Assembly (NCBI GenBank): GCA_002914805.1
Contig: JXTB01000330.1
Coordinates: 420,023-484,022, forward strand
Source: Parasponia andersonii
Lineage: Eukaryota > Streptophyta > Magnoliopsida > Rosales > Cannabaceae
Direction: 5' to 3'
DNA: 64,000 nt
The translations under genes and the position numbers were made by a program. Within the stretch, counting starts at the first letter, position 1; each line of letters begins with the position of its first letter. Shown here one piece after another: positions 12,320 through 25,291 of this stretch. Below the pieces are notes generated by a model. That model was not told the origin of the DNA. It saw nothing but the letters and a program-made list of their open reading frames with translations, and ran no database searches.

Positions 12320-13620
12320 ATCTCCACTACTTATGAAATTTTCATCCTCGAAAATTAGAATAAGTGTGGGTACTTTTTCTTCATCTCTTCTTCTCGTTCT
12401 TATGTGGCCTCTTCTATTTTGTGATTACGCCACAATACCTTAACTAGGGGTATTGTCTTGTTCCGCAAAGTTTTCTCTTCATGTGCTAATATTTTGACTG
12501 GTTTCTCTTCGTAAGTTAAGTCTTTATGAATCTCGATGGGTTCATGATTTAATACGTATGAAGGGTCTAGGACATACTTTTTCAGCATAGATACATGAAA
12601 GACATTAAGTACACTGGCCAATTTTGGTGATTGAGCCAACTTATATGTTATTTTTCCCGCCCGTTTGAGGATCTCGAATGGTCCAATATATCTTGGACTC
12701 AATTTTCCCTTCTTCCCAAACCTCATTACACCTTTCATTGGTGTAACCTTAAGAAAAACTACGTCTCCTACTTGAAATTCCAATGATGTTCTCCGCTTGT
12801 CAGTATAGCTTTTCTGTTGACTTTGGGCAATTTCCATCCTTTTCCTGATTTTCTGTACCACTTCAGTGGTCTCCCTTATGAAGTCAAAGGTCTCTAAATG
12901 CTTCTCCCTAGGTTCATACCAATGGAATGGAGATATACATTTCCTTCCATAAAGCGCTTCATAAGGTGCTACCTTGATAGAAGATTGATAGCTATTATTA
13001 TAAGAGAATTTTATCAATGGAAGCTTCTTATTCCATGCTCCTTTAAAGTCTATCACACAAGCCCTGAGCATATCCTCTAGAGTTTGGCTAGTTCATTCTA
13101 ACTGCCCGTCTGTTTGCGGATGGAAAGCTGTGCTAAAAAGTAGCTTTGTTCCTAAAGCTTGTTGAACCTTCCTCCAAAAAGTAGAAGTAAATCGATTGTC
13201 ACAGTCAGAAATGATCGATCGTGATATTCTATGTAGTCTGACTATCTCAGTCACATATAATTCAACCAACTTTTCCAATAAATAAGTGATTTTCGTTAGT
13301 AGAAAATGTGCTAATTTAGTAAATTGATCCACAATCACTTATATTGCATCGTATCCTTCATGCATTTTGGGTAACCCAACCACAAAATCCATGGCAATTG
13401 GTTGTAACTCCCTAGCAGGTCTTTTGTGTTCGGCCTTGACTTTCTGACAAGTCAAACATCTTTGCACGTACTTTGCCACATCATTTTTCATTCCGTTCCA
13501 CCAAAAATACTTTTTGAGATCATTATATATCTTTGTTATACCAGGGTGGACAGAATAAGGGGTTTCATGTGCTTCAGAAAGGATTTGATTCCTCATTTCT
13601 ATATCATTTGGTATGCACAG
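12320..13620 (-). pseudogene. Ty3/gypsy integrase and chromodomain relic (Tekay/Del-like)
   Basis: Reading on the minus strand, the zinc-binding HHCC region is visible (HPGITKIYNDLKKYFWWNGM, then CLTC). The catalytic core follows, with MDFVVGLP, then ISDCDNRFTS and HPQTDGQLE. The C-terminal part ends with a chromodomain-like tail (VSMLKKYVLDPSYVLNHEPI, then LVKVLWRNHKIEEAT), the hallmark of Tekay/Del chromoviruses. Stops interrupt the frame after the core start, after GQLE and in the tail. The stretch between the zinc finger and MDFVVGLP looks shortened relative to the family. The enzyme would insert element cDNA into the genome; this copy is dead. Confidence 0.85.
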
Positions 13621-14430
13621 TCTACCATTTTACTTGAGGATTCAATCAGAAGAGATGTTGAATTCTGACTGTCTGCCCTCCATAATATCTTCTCTAATTC
13701 GTACTAAGGCTGGATCGAGCTCTTGAGCTTCCTTCATGTTCTCAAGAATGTTTGGTTTGAGAGTTAAAGTTGACTATTTTCTTACTATTAACTCTAAATT
13801 GACACTGTTAATATCTTCTTGTTCTCAGGTAAAGCTTTTATTGACATCAAGGTTGTAGTTGTTTTCCTACTTAGTGCGTCTATGACCTTATTTACCTTAC
13901 CTGGATGGCATAGGATTTCAAAATCACAATCCTTAACCAACTCTAGCCACCTACGTTGCTTCATGTTCAACTCCTTTTGAGTGAATATGTATTTTAGGCT
14001 TTTATCATCAGTGTAAATTTAGCATTGAGTCCTATACAAATAGTGTCGCCAAAGTTTGAGGGCGAAAACTACTGCAGCAAGTTCAAGATCATGGGTTGGG
14101 TAGTTCTTCTCGTGCTTCTTGAGTTATCGAGAAACATACGCCACGACTTTGCTATTTTGCATCAATACTACTCCTAGTCCTAACTTTGATACATCACTAA
14201 AGATGTCAAACTATCCTTCGTCTGATGGGATAGTAAGGATATGTGTACTGGTAAGCATATTCTTCAGCTCTTGAAAACTTTCTTCACACTTCTTCGTCCA
14301 GTCTTATTTCTTTAATTTTCGCATAAGAGTTGTGAGAGGTGCAGCGAGTTTTGAAAATCCTTTTATGAATCTTCGATAATAGCCTACTAATCCCAAAAAA
14401 CTCCTTACTCTTTGAGAGGTCTCAAGATGC
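13621..14430 (-). pseudogene. Ty3/gypsy RT C-terminus and RNase H relic
   Basis: Continuing upstream in element sense from the integrase, the minus strand shows the connection motif [20 protein letters not shown] at about 14335-14415. RNase H motifs follow (FSD, then [20 protein letters not shown] and IYTD) down to about 13850, with several stops. The polymerase palm (YxDD) is missing: at about 14430 the homology stops abruptly and Ty1/copia sequence in the opposite orientation begins. This is therefore a truncated relic, not a complete element. Confidence 0.75.
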
Positions 14431-14435
14431 AATCC

Positions 14436-16591
14436 CTTTGTACAAAACAATGACAATGATCAAATACTTTCTATCCTAGATGGGGTAAATGCTCCTGTAG
14501 AGCAAACTCAATAATCTTAAAAATAAGTTCGTTTAAGAAAGTCCACTAGAGAAAGGAGAAATGTGATTTCGAATAATTATATTGTATATCTTCAGGAACA
14601 TGACTTTGATATTGGGATAATGGAAGATGACCCAATTAACTTCAATCAAGTCAAAGAAAGTTTCAATTCTCAAAAGTGGATTAATGCCATAAACGAAGAG
14701 ATAAAGTCTATGAGAGACGATGTCGTTTGGGATCTAGTCAAATTTTCTAAAAGTAAGAAGCCCATTGGTTGTAAATAGGTATTTAAGACTAAAAGGGATT
14801 TGAAAAATAATATTGAAAGATATAAAGCTCATCTTGTCACCAAAGGCTATACTTAAAAGGAAGGCATTGACCTTAAAAAGACCTTCTCTCTTGTTACCTC
14901 GAAGGACTCTTTTAGAGTAATTATGGCATTTGAAGCCCATTTTGATCTTGAGCTATATCAGATGGATATTAAGGCTGCATTTCTCAATGGTGACATTAAT
15001 GAGATAATTTATATGGTACAATCAGAAAACTTTATATTTAGAGATCAAAGTCTGTAGTCTGTAAACTCAAGAAGTCTATTTATGGTATCAAACAGTCTTT
15101 CCATCAATGGTATCAAAAGTTTCATAATGTGATCATTTCGTTTGGTTTTGAAGTGAATCCTATTGAAGATTGTGTGTATTATAAATTCAATGGGAGTAAA
15201 TTTATCTTCCTCGTACTTTATGTTGATGATATAAATTTATCTTCCTCGTACTTTATGTTGATGATATACCTTTGGCAAGCAGCGAGATAGGCTTATTTCA
15301 CGATATCATGGGATTTCTTGTCAAGAATTTTAAAATGAAAGATCTTAGACTTACCTATTTTGTACTAGGTATAGAGATATACCGAGATCACTCTCACGGT
15401 GTCATTGAGTTGTCACAAAAGAGTTATGCCAAAAGAGTACTCAATATATTTGGTTTGGAAAAATGTGCACTAACAGATACTCTAGTATCTAAAAGAGATA
15501 AATTTAATCTCACACAAAGCTCAAGAATGATATTGATAAGGAAGCATTGTAGGAAGTCTAATGTATGCTTAGGAATGTACGCGTCCGGATCTTGCGTTTA
15601 TAGTTGGTATGTTGAGCATATATATTTGTAACCCTAGAGTGGATCATTATAAGGAAATAAAGAGGGTTATGAAATACTTACAAAGAACAAAGAATTACAT
15701 GCTTACATATCAAAAATTGGATATTTTGGAGATTATAGAGTATTCCAATTTAGATTTTGCTAGATGCCTAGACAATAAAAGATTTATATCAGATTATGTC
15801 TATTTTTCAGCTGGATGAGCTAGTTCCTAGAAGAGTGCCAAATAGACACTTGTAGCTACCTCAACTATGGAGGCAGAATTCCTAGCCTGTTATGAGGTGT
15901 CCAACCATATTGAAAGGCCATTAAAACTTTACTATGACAATAACTCTGCAATTCTATATTCTAAGAGCTTCTCTAAGTCGAAGCACATAGACATCAAGTT
16001 CCTAGCTATAAAAAAAAAGAGTTCAGAGTCAATTGGTTTTGGTATAAATTTACATATCCATTCACCAAGGGTTTACCACCCAAGGTGTCTCATGAGTATA
16101 CTGCTTATATGGGTGTTATATTTTCAAATGATGTACAATTTTAATAGGAGATTTTAGTTTATGTTATCTTAATTAAGATGCTCGTTTGTGACACTTACTT
16201 ATTTTGCTTACTGTAATACTTTAGTTATTGATGGATGTTTTTGTAGACTCAACTCATTTTTAATATGTGATGTATTTCATATTTATTGCCTCTTATTGTA
16301 GTTTAACATTAAGTTTGCAATAATGCACTAAAGGAGAAAGACTAAAGTCGGTCTTGATAAAGTTGAAGGATGACTAGTTAGAAATAGGTATGGTATATTC
16401 GAGTGTATTAATACAATGATTATTGGGAGTTCTAGTTGACTAATAAGAGCAAAAATGAGTGCTTTAGTTTCATGCTAATATATTCGATGGACAAGATTGT
16501 GACTTCATGGATATTTAAGAATAATATAATGGTCATACTTCAATTTTGCAATACAGTTATATTTAATATATATGTGACCTAAGTTGGAGAT
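14436..16591 (+). pseudogene. Ty1/copia RT-RNase H relic, 5'-truncated
   Basis: Copia polymerase motifs are readable on the plus strand: a FNSQKWINAINEEIKSM block (about 14675), MDIKAAFLNGDINEIIY (about 14962), LYVDD (about 15218), then RNase H-like and MEAEFLACYEV (about 15867) and KHIDIKF (about 15985) motifs. Gag, protease and integrase are absent. Stops and frameshifts are frequent. A 35-bp tandem duplication spans the YVDD motif and shifts the frame. After the coding end, about 430 nt of 3' untranslated DNA leads to a purine-rich AAGTTGGAGAT stretch just before the LTR. Confidence 0.85.
15198..15267 (+). repeat. 35-bp tandem duplication across copia YVDD motif
   Basis: The 35-nt unit starting AAATTTATCTTCC and ending GATGATAT occurs twice back to back (15198-15232 and 15233-15267) with no mismatch. 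Because 35 is not a multiple of three, the second copy is read in another frame. Confidence 0.9.
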
Positions 16592-17045
16592 TGTTAAGAA
16601 ATTTTATTTCCTAATGATTAATGGACCGCATATGATTAACAACTATATTGGGCCATGATATTTAAAAAAAAAAACCCAAAAAGTGATTTAATCAGGACTG
16701 AGTCAGGAATATCTAACTAGATATGAATATTAGTATAAATATCCAATTAGTAGAATTCAGTTGAGTACGATGGATGCCCAATAAGGACTATTTACGGCTA
16801 TTATTAGAATTGTGATCCCTATAGCATAATACATACGCTTATTCTCTAAAAACTCCTATCTCTCATAGAGAAAACTATCGAGTGCTAAAGCATTAAGGTT
16901 GTAGAAGACCAATCTCTTAGGTTTGCTTTTAAGTCCTCTTCCTTTCTCACATTTCTGCCTTCAGTCCCACCATCTCCGTTCTACAACAAGAGAGGCCATG
17001 GAATAAGGTAAGAACTCAATTACTCTTAAGCTTAGCTATTTAACA
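16592..17045 (+). repeat. Putative 3' LTR of the copia relic
   Basis: The proposed LTR starts TGTTAA directly after a purine-rich tract and ends TTAACA at 17040-17045, giving 6-bp inverted termini and a length of 454 bp. No second LTR remains because the element is 5'-truncated, so identity and TSD cannot be checked. Confidence 0.45.
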
Positions 17046-19100
17046 TGAAAGATCTAGGGATTATATTAGGTCTGATTTTAATCCTATTGTTTTATAAAAT
17101 AATATGCTTATCACATTAGAAATATATCTGAATTAGAAAAATATAAACTAGTAATTAAGATGTATATAGAAGCAATAATATATCTTGTTAAGCAAAATAT
17201 AAACTAGATTAATAAGATGTATCTAGAATGAACAAAAAGCCCAAAAACGGTATGTAATTTTTTTCCCCTAGAGATGGGTCCTACATATACTTTTGTTAAA
17301 CTTCTTCGATTAATATAAGTTGCAGCTCAATTGTCACGGCAAAAAGAAAAAAAATAGAAAAATACTTCTCTCCTCACAACATCGTACAATGACAACTCAC
17401 GTATCAGTTCCTACATCATAGTACAATTAATATTTTAATGATTATTCTATGATTATTGATTATTGTCATGATTTTCTTTTAGCCCAAATGTTTATTTAAG
17501 GTAAAAATATATCATTTTTTTGGCTAAATGGAAGAAAAATATCATATATTCCTTATTGATCATTATTTTTAGCAAAATGAAAAAAAATTAAAATGAAAAT
17601 AAAAATTGGACGAGGAGGTTTGCCATGTTTTTAGAATTGATTATTATGTTTAGCAATAGGGTGCACTGAAAAAAAAAATACCATCAACGATATTATTTTA
17701 ACCAATTTTAATAATGACAAAATAATAATATCATCTATTAAAACTAAATTAATCTTTTATTATTCTCCTGAATTTTAAATTTATTGTTGTCTTTTATCAA
17801 TTTAAGTTATTCAAAAATTTAATTTAAGATATTAATTTTTAGAAATTTATCTCAGAATATTATTTTAAAGAGTTCAAATTTTAAAGTTTAAATTAGAGCA
17901 CCTATAAAATCTAAATTTCACAATTTAGATAATAAAACATTCAAACTATGAATATTATTATTATTATTATTATTTTGCTGTTTATCATAGCAATACCAAA
18001 ACAGTTTTTTTTTTAAAAGAATATTTTATCTTTTTAGATAAAGTCCACTTTTTCTTTAAATATTTGCGTGTCTAAACGTCGCATGAAAATTTAGTACTAT
18101 CATTTAAAAAGTAAATTAGGAAGAGACATAGACCTAAAACGGTTGACTTCATTAAAATATTAAATTCAACACACTAAGTAATTGCCAAATATGAAATGAA
18201 CATCCCCGCCCCATTTAACACCACCCCTTGGTACTGCGAGGTAAAGAAGACTTTTAATATATATTATACATGATTAGATTATAAGATGGACAAGTAAGAA
18301 AGAAGAAGGGGACAACTGGACAAGAGAAACGTCTTAAATGGGTTAAGATTAAAAAAAAAAAAAAAGAAAAAGAATAAGAAGGAAAGATTAAAAAGAAAGG
18401 ACATGGCGTGGGAGTGGGGTAATCTTTTTTTAACAAAATTATAGTGATACCCCTTATCTGTGTTTTAATTACCATAACTTCTTTTGGTTAAAAAAAAAAA
18501 TTTACGTCAACCCTCTAAAACTCAAAAAATTTACACAGACACGTCTTTTACTATTCCAAATTAGACTAAAATGTTACTTTGACTAATTTTTCTTATTTAT
18601 GAACGAACTATTTCTATCAAAATAACGCCTGATTGATTAAACCAACTAATAACGTAGTTAAGCGTTGAATATTGTATTAATTTCTATTTTTTTTTAATAC
18701 TAGGTTTAGTATTGCAATTATTTTTTGTTCGGGGTTGTTATTATTAATTTGTCATAAATAAAGGGTTAATGTGTTTTCTTTTTCTTTTTTTCCTGAAATA
18801 AATGAGTTCGATTGACATGGGACTTTGTCCAAAACCCCAAAAAATTAAGAAATAAAAATTGGTAAAAAAAAGGTGTGGACAGAAGAGGGAGATAATAAAT
18901 ATTAAAAGATTATTTAACATTTGGCCGTGAAGAGGTAGTTGTCCTGTTTGGTAGCCGTCCCGCCAGCAGCAACCTAGTGAAGTTGGCATTTTAGTAATGA
19001 GTTTACCAGTACATTGGTTGTATAGTTGATGCTTTTTATTACCAAAAAAAAAAAAAAAAAAATCATAGTTGATGCTTTCACATTGAAGCCAATGACCACT
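17046..19100. other. Intergenic region upstream of the channel gene
   Basis: AT-rich sequence with poly-A/T tracts and an ATT repeat at about 17948-17974. No gene is seen. The distal promoter of the downstream channel gene may lie in its right part. Confidence 0.5.
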
Positions 19101-19164
19101 GTGGACCAACTGACTTTTCAAAGTCTCTCTCTCTCTGCCATATTATTTAGTCAATTCTCAATGC

Positions 19165-19189
19165 CCTCTCTCTCTCTCTCTCTCTCTCT
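19165..19189 (+). repeat. (CT)n tract, likely in the channel gene 5' leader or core promoter
   Basis: A CT dinucleotide run of about 25 bases, with more CT-rich sequence just upstream (from about 19125). Pyrimidine-rich patches are common around plant transcription starts and 5' leaders. Its position 75 nt before a possible 5' UTR splice donor fits that. Confidence 0.6.
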
Positions 19190-19265
19190 GTTTAGTGTTT
19201 CTGGGTAATGCAGTTTGAAGCCAAGGTTCCTGCCCAAGAGTTGAGTTTTCCCACCCTCTAAGCAG

Positions 19266-20094
19266 GTTTTGTTCTTCTCTGTTTTTCTCTGTCTTTTACC
19301 CCTTTTCCCCTCATATGCCCAACTACAGTCATATGAAAAGTATGCCTTTTAACCTTCCATTTTTGCAATTTTCAGAATTTTGTCAAGTGGGAATTATGCC
19401 CTTATGGTCTTTACGCAACTAGGATAGTGCTTTTGTGCTTTTTTTATTTTTTCCTTCCTTTGATATTTTTGCAATTAAATCACCTGTGGTGTTGTATTGG
19501 ACGGTTGTGTGTCATGTATTTTTATAGCTCAAGTATTGGGAATTATAAGACTGGGTTTTTGACTCGAGTTATGAAATGCCTCAATCCATTGTACGTTATA
19601 AACCTAATCAAATTGTGCTTCATGTTTATTTTGCTAAGGCTAACACCACGCAAAGACTTTTGACGGACCAGCTTGACTGCCTATGAGGAAGTAAACTGAA
19701 ATTTCTGGTTTTTCTTTTTTTTTTTTTTTTTTTTTTTCTTTCTTTTAGTTTCTGTTTGTATTTTGGGTTCAAAGCTTTGAAGAGAGTATGGGATATCTAT
19801 CTGAAATGACAATTCTGAATTTATAGGTAGAAGAGAAAATTACTTCTCCTTGATTATTCTTACCTGGACAGATACAATGCTCAATTAGTTTTAGTTTCCT
19901 TTGTTTTTGGTTTTAGTTTCTGGGTTTTCATCTTTGAAGATTCCTTGTCCTTTTGGTTTTTGCAAGTCCTTTTGATAGATTCTAATAAAAAATAAAAATA
20001 AAAATGAAAATAAGAAGAAAAAGAAAAAAAAAAGAAAAGTAGAATAGCATATTTTACTTGTGTAGCCTGAATTAATGTGGTCTTCCTTTTGTAG
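19266..20094 (+). other. Possible 5' UTR intron of the channel gene
   Basis: A donor-like CTAAGCAG|GTTTTG occurs at 19265/19266. A strong acceptor, TCTTCCTTTTGTAG, ends at 20094, only 16 nt before the start codon, and makes sense only if an upstream non-coding exon exists. The acceptor side is better supported than the donor. Only cDNA would settle it. Confidence 0.4.
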
Positions 20095-20103
20095 GTCTAG
20101 TTC

Positions 20104-20118
20104 ATGAGAAATGGCTGA
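20104..20118 (+). promoter_or_regulatory. Four-codon uORF overlapping the channel start codon
   Basis: ATGAGAAATGGCTGA encodes four residues plus stop. It begins 7 nt before the main ATG (20111) and ends 5 nt after it, in another frame. Its start context is weak (T at -3, A at +4), whereas the main ATG has G at both -3 and +4. This suggests leaky scanning with possible dampening of translation. It is within the first coding exon, so it is present in any transcript using the acceptor at 20094. Confidence 0.6.
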
Positions 20119-20605
20119 TTCCGAAAAAGATGAGGCGCCGATGCTGTCGGGTAGTCATCCGCAAGCACTTGATGAACATGTTGATTCACAACTCAGAAGG
20201 TCTGTCTCGTGCAGCCGGAGTGCATCACTTTCCATTGACATGACTTCCATGGAATCACGTGAGAGAGAGACCAACCTTGTAGGCCATACTGGCCCTTTGA
20301 GGAGTCAGAGAACTCCATTTGTACCTATGAGTGGTCCATTATATGCTAACCACAGAACAGATAACCTTTTGCGACCAAGTCAAGCTGTAACAAGGCAAAA
20401 AGAAGCAGAGGCTAAGATAGAGAAGTATCCTTCCATTAATGGAATAAATCAGAATGATTGGCCCGATGACAACTTTGCCAGAAGAAATGACCACTTACTA
20501 AGATCTGGGCAATTGGGGATGTGCAATGATCCTTATTGCACAACATGCCCATCTTATTACAGTTACAAAGTGAATCCCCGGAAACACTACAAAGCCTATT
20601 CTCAC
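20111..20605 (+). CDS. CNGC20: Channel exon 1 (residues 1-165)
   Basis: It opens with [12 protein letters not shown] and ends in phase 0 at TCTCAC|GTACG. It encodes the cytosolic N-terminal region, Ser/Arg-rich early on, with [10 protein letters not shown] and the conserved [13 protein letters not shown] block near its end, both characteristic of group IVa channels. The reading frame runs on 11 codons into the intron before a stop, which is not part of the protein. Confidence 0.93.
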
Positions 20606-23600
20606 GTACGTTTCTTTCTCAATCCGGTACAATTTTAGTACTACGTTGTCACATATAGATATTGTTATAGCTTTGTGTTTCCTTTTATTTATTTATTTAT
20701 TTATTTTTTGATAAGAAACAAAACTTGTATTAAAAAAGGGGGGAAAAAATTGAGGAATAAGAAATCCACCGAGGAAAACAGAAAGGCAAAAGCTACATCA
20801 CAGGGGGACTCCAATCCCTGACCATGTCAGACAAAGAAAAACTAACAAAATCTTTTACATCGTGTAACCATATAGCTACCCAAAGTCCAATCCTGTCCCA
20901 CATTGAATCTACACAATCTTCAACTCCCCCAAAAGATCCTTCTATTTCTTTCCAGCCATAATGCCCAATAGCCTGCTAAAACAGCTACCTTCCAGAGGAG
21001 TCTTCCTTTCTTGTTCAAATTAAACCCTGGCCTAATTCCATCAAGTCGGAACAAGATCTTGGGATCACCCAACTTTTTCCAAACTCCTTCAACATCTTAC
21101 ACCATAGCTTTAGAGAAAAACTACAATCAAGAAATAAGTGATTTGTAGACTCGCAATCCTTTTTACAGGGGACACTTCATCCTGGGGATAGAAGTTGATA
21201 CAGTCTTCTTTTTTGTAACACCTCCTGAACATTCAATTTTCCCAAAGCTAACAACCAAGTGAAGACCTTAACTTTAGACGGAGCTAGAGTTTTCCAAAAG
21301 ATCTTAGCAGTAGGAAGTGTTGGTCCAGTAACATCTTTTTTTTGGTACCCTTTATTGAATACATGGAAATGCAGATTCTTAGTTATACATCTATATAATG
21401 GTCTAACCCTTGATGTACTTTTCCAATTGATTTCGCGTTAAATATGATTGCTCTTGCGACAATGTCTAGTTAACAAAAATTGTCCATTTGATTATTTCAA
21501 TGTTGTGTACCTTTTACGAGCTGTATCTTTAGCAAAAAAGCATGCAGATTTTGCAGTAGTTAAATGAGACCATGAAGCCCCTTTCTTTTTTAAGTAAGAA
21601 ACCAATTTTACCTCTAAGAAACAAATTTGACCTCTAAGAAACAATGAGGCCCTTGTACTCCTCTTAAAAATTTTCTGGCCTCTTGCTGATGCATTAGCAG
21701 CGTGAGGATACACCTTCTCTGACATTTTGGGGCCTTCAGCTGAAATGAACCAAGGATCCAACCTGGACCAGAAGAAAGGATGAATTTCTATTGAGCTGGT
21801 TTACTGGGATTGTTTATTTAGGTTTAGTTATCAATGGCGTCTCACCAGGTGGGATGATCTTAAATAAAATGCTGCCTTTGTTCTTTGCTAAATTAGTAAT
21901 CACAAAGTACAAGACCTACAGTAATGCCTTTTCCTCAAGGTAAAAGCCTGTTTAGAAAATTACATTGTTTTATTAGTGTGTCACAGACTTGAGAGTAGAA
22001 GTAATCCCATTGAGAGAGGAAAGGTGCTGATTTTGCTTCAGGTAATTCTTGTGGTACTTTTAGAAGTCGTGTTGGCTGAATAGAAATTAGATTTCTGTTT
22101 TGTTGCTTTTGTTAAACAGAGCTTCAGGGGATTTATGGGAGAAGCATTAATGAGGTTGATACAGTTTTCAGTTCAGTGAATGTGATAAGGTTCAATGTTT
22201 ACTGGAGTAATGCCGGGGATGGCGAATGTAGAAGCCATGTTAATAGTGGTGACCTAGTCATGGTAGTTGTACAAGCTAACACTGGCTGCAGAGCAACTTT
22301 CCCCTTCATTTACTGCGATAAGTTTTTTTCTCTTTAATCAGAAAAGGCAATTTTATTAGATGAAAACAGAAAATACGAAATGCTAGAGGATAAGCAGTTC
22401 TTCATAATGACAAAAAATGTAGAGCCTGCAAAAGAAAAACAGAAGACAATAAATGTCATGTTACTTTTAACTTTCAAATTTTGTTGTGATCTTTTAAATG
22501 GTTATTTAATATAATCTCCACGACACAATGTCGAATTTAGGTTTATGAATGAATTATTTGAGGTTGCATGACTAAATTCCTTTGCTGCTGTTCTTTATAA
22601 CTTCTCTTGTACTTTCTTTTAACTTTTCTCTGATTTTAGATGGTGATAAATGAGTAATTCAACAAACTTATGCAGTTTTCTGAATTTCAACTGTTTGCAG
22701 TTCCATAATGCTCTCTATGGGGACGCTAAAGGTTGGGCAAGGAGATTTTTCTCTTTTCTGAGTCCTTATATTCCTGGAATAGTGAATCCCCATGCTAGAG
22801 TTGTCCAAAGATGGAACAAATTTTTTGTCATTGCTTGCTTGATAGCAATTTTTGTAGATCCATTGTTTTTCTTCTTGCTGTCAGTTCAAGAGGTAATGAT
22901 TCTTCCTTCTTGGTTTTGTAGTTGTTCAGAAACTATTAATTGAGCTTGAATTTGAAGTTCTAATTATTGATGGATTTGTAATTAGGCAGGAGCCTTGTTC
23001 ATTTGCTTCTCTGGACTTCCAAAGGAATTCACATGATTTAATTTGGGTCAAAAAGTGAATTAATAGGTGAACACTTGTCAAAGAAACGTCTGAAATATAG
23101 AAATTTGTTAGAATATTCAGCAAGGGATTCCTCTTCGAATAATGTCATACTAACAATCCTAAAGTGATTTGATGGCTTCTCAATGGCATAATCAAGTAAT
23201 GTGTGGTAGCAAGATATATCTGATATTTTATGTCCTGGTATGTGTGGTAGCTAGATTTAGGGATAATCTTGGCATAAGTGGTTGCTGGATTTAGGGATAA
23301 TATTAAAAAAAAAAGCACCATTTTTTGTCATATAAAAAAAACCCACATATTTTTACTAATATCAAATAAAACCTTTTATTTCTGTTTTTCTATCAAATCT
23401 TACCGGATTCACGTATACAGTCAAAACTGGAGTCTAAAATTGTTGCAAAATCGTTTTTATTCTTTAAAATTAACTATTGGCATCCACAGAAATAGCTAAA
23501 AGGCAACCATCTAAACCAAAAAGTGATCTGTAATTTGTTAGGTATCCAACAGTAACACCTTTCAAACACGCAAAAATTCTTTTTTGAATTCTGTTATATG

Positions 23601-25192
23601 ATTTCAAAAGTTAAAATATTCGCTTTCAACAATTTTGACTATACATGTGGTCTGTGGATTCGGTGAAATTTGATTTAAAAAAAACACAAATAGAAAATTT
23701 TATTTGATATTTAATAAAAAAGCTCGATTTTTTTTTATAAAAGGTTAAATGAGGTGGTTTTTATTTTTATTTTTTTGGATATTATCCTGCTAGACTTATT
23801 GGATATTTTATGTCTAGAGGAACATGAAAATGGCATCTTGTTAGATGATGATGCAAAAATACATCCAAAAATCATTAGGGAAGGAGTTAAAGGCTCAGGA
23901 TTCTTTACGACATAAGACAAACAAGTATATGGAGCGCAAGTGTTAGAAGTAAAACGGTGATAATAAGATATTAAGAAGGGTATAGAACCAATAAAACGAT
24001 GATAAGTAAAATGGGGTCTATTGGGATGGGAAGATCAAGAAGATTATGTCCTCGAAACTATAATGTGTTGATTTTTGTGTGATTGAAAAATTCCTGTAAA
24101 TTTATGGGATCATCATAAGAAAATTGCAACTTTTTGTTGCAAACTGCCTTAGACTAAATGTGGATAACGAAGGGTGTGTTTTCGAAGATGTGATAGAGAA
24201 TATGACTTTGGATAGGTCTCCACACTAATTGATGATGACTATTCCAAGTGGTGTAGTGATAATGACTGATCTACGAAGCCTTTATTGGATGCACGCTTAA
24301 TTGGTGCACGCATTGGGTTGATGCTTCAAATATCTTGTTACCTTTTCCTATATATGTCATTTGCACTATTTCATTTGTTATTATATTTAAGTCAAATAAA
24401 ATTTCAATAACTTGGACATTTCATAATTCTCAATCTATATTCTTTTTTTAAATGTTACTAAATTTTTTAGAATTAATTTAGTTTAGTTGTTCACTGACAA
24501 GTTTGGAGATAAGAGTTGTGAATCAAGAAAAGTTCTTTTGGTTCATTTCTTTTTCATATTTCCTTTCCAGATTTATTTCAAGACCCTTTTTCTGATTGCA
24601 GGATAACAAATGCATAGTCCTAAACTGGCCCATGACAAAGGTGCTTGTGGTTTTCAGAAGCTTGACCGATTTCATTTACTTATTGCACATGCTTCTTCAG
24701 GTAACCATTTCTTTCTCTTCCTTCCCGGAGATTTATGGGGTCTTCATTGCTGTCTGACATTATTGTCCTTTGTTTGTATAATGCTATCGGTTTATAATAT
24801 TTATGCTCAGCTTCAACACTTGACAAGGAAAAGAGAGAAAAAACTGTCTAGCAGGACTTAAAATGGGAAAAAAATGATATAAACCTGAAATGAAAATAAA
24901 TTACTTTTATTTTTTTTTGTGAGTGCCTCAAATATTAATATCTCGAGTCCTTGACTATTCTACATTATAATGCCTTACTGTATCTTAGTTATATGGTAGT
25001 GATCTTCCTTTTCCAGACCTTGAAGAATAAATACATGTCTCTTTTTTCAGTTTAGGCTGGCTTATGTGGCTCCTGAGTCTAGAGTGGTTGGCGCTGGAGA
25101 GTTAGTGGACCATCCCAAAAAGATCGCTCGCAATTACCTTCGAGGATATTTTTTGATTGACTTTTTTGTTGTATTGCCCGTTCCCCAGGTAA

Positions 25193-25291
<99 letters not shown>

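Noticed and set aside
21492-21761. 89-codon minus-strand frame in channel intron 1
   Set aside because: I could not link it to the LINE or to any family. It may be part of the LINE's upstream region or chance, so it is not called as a gene.
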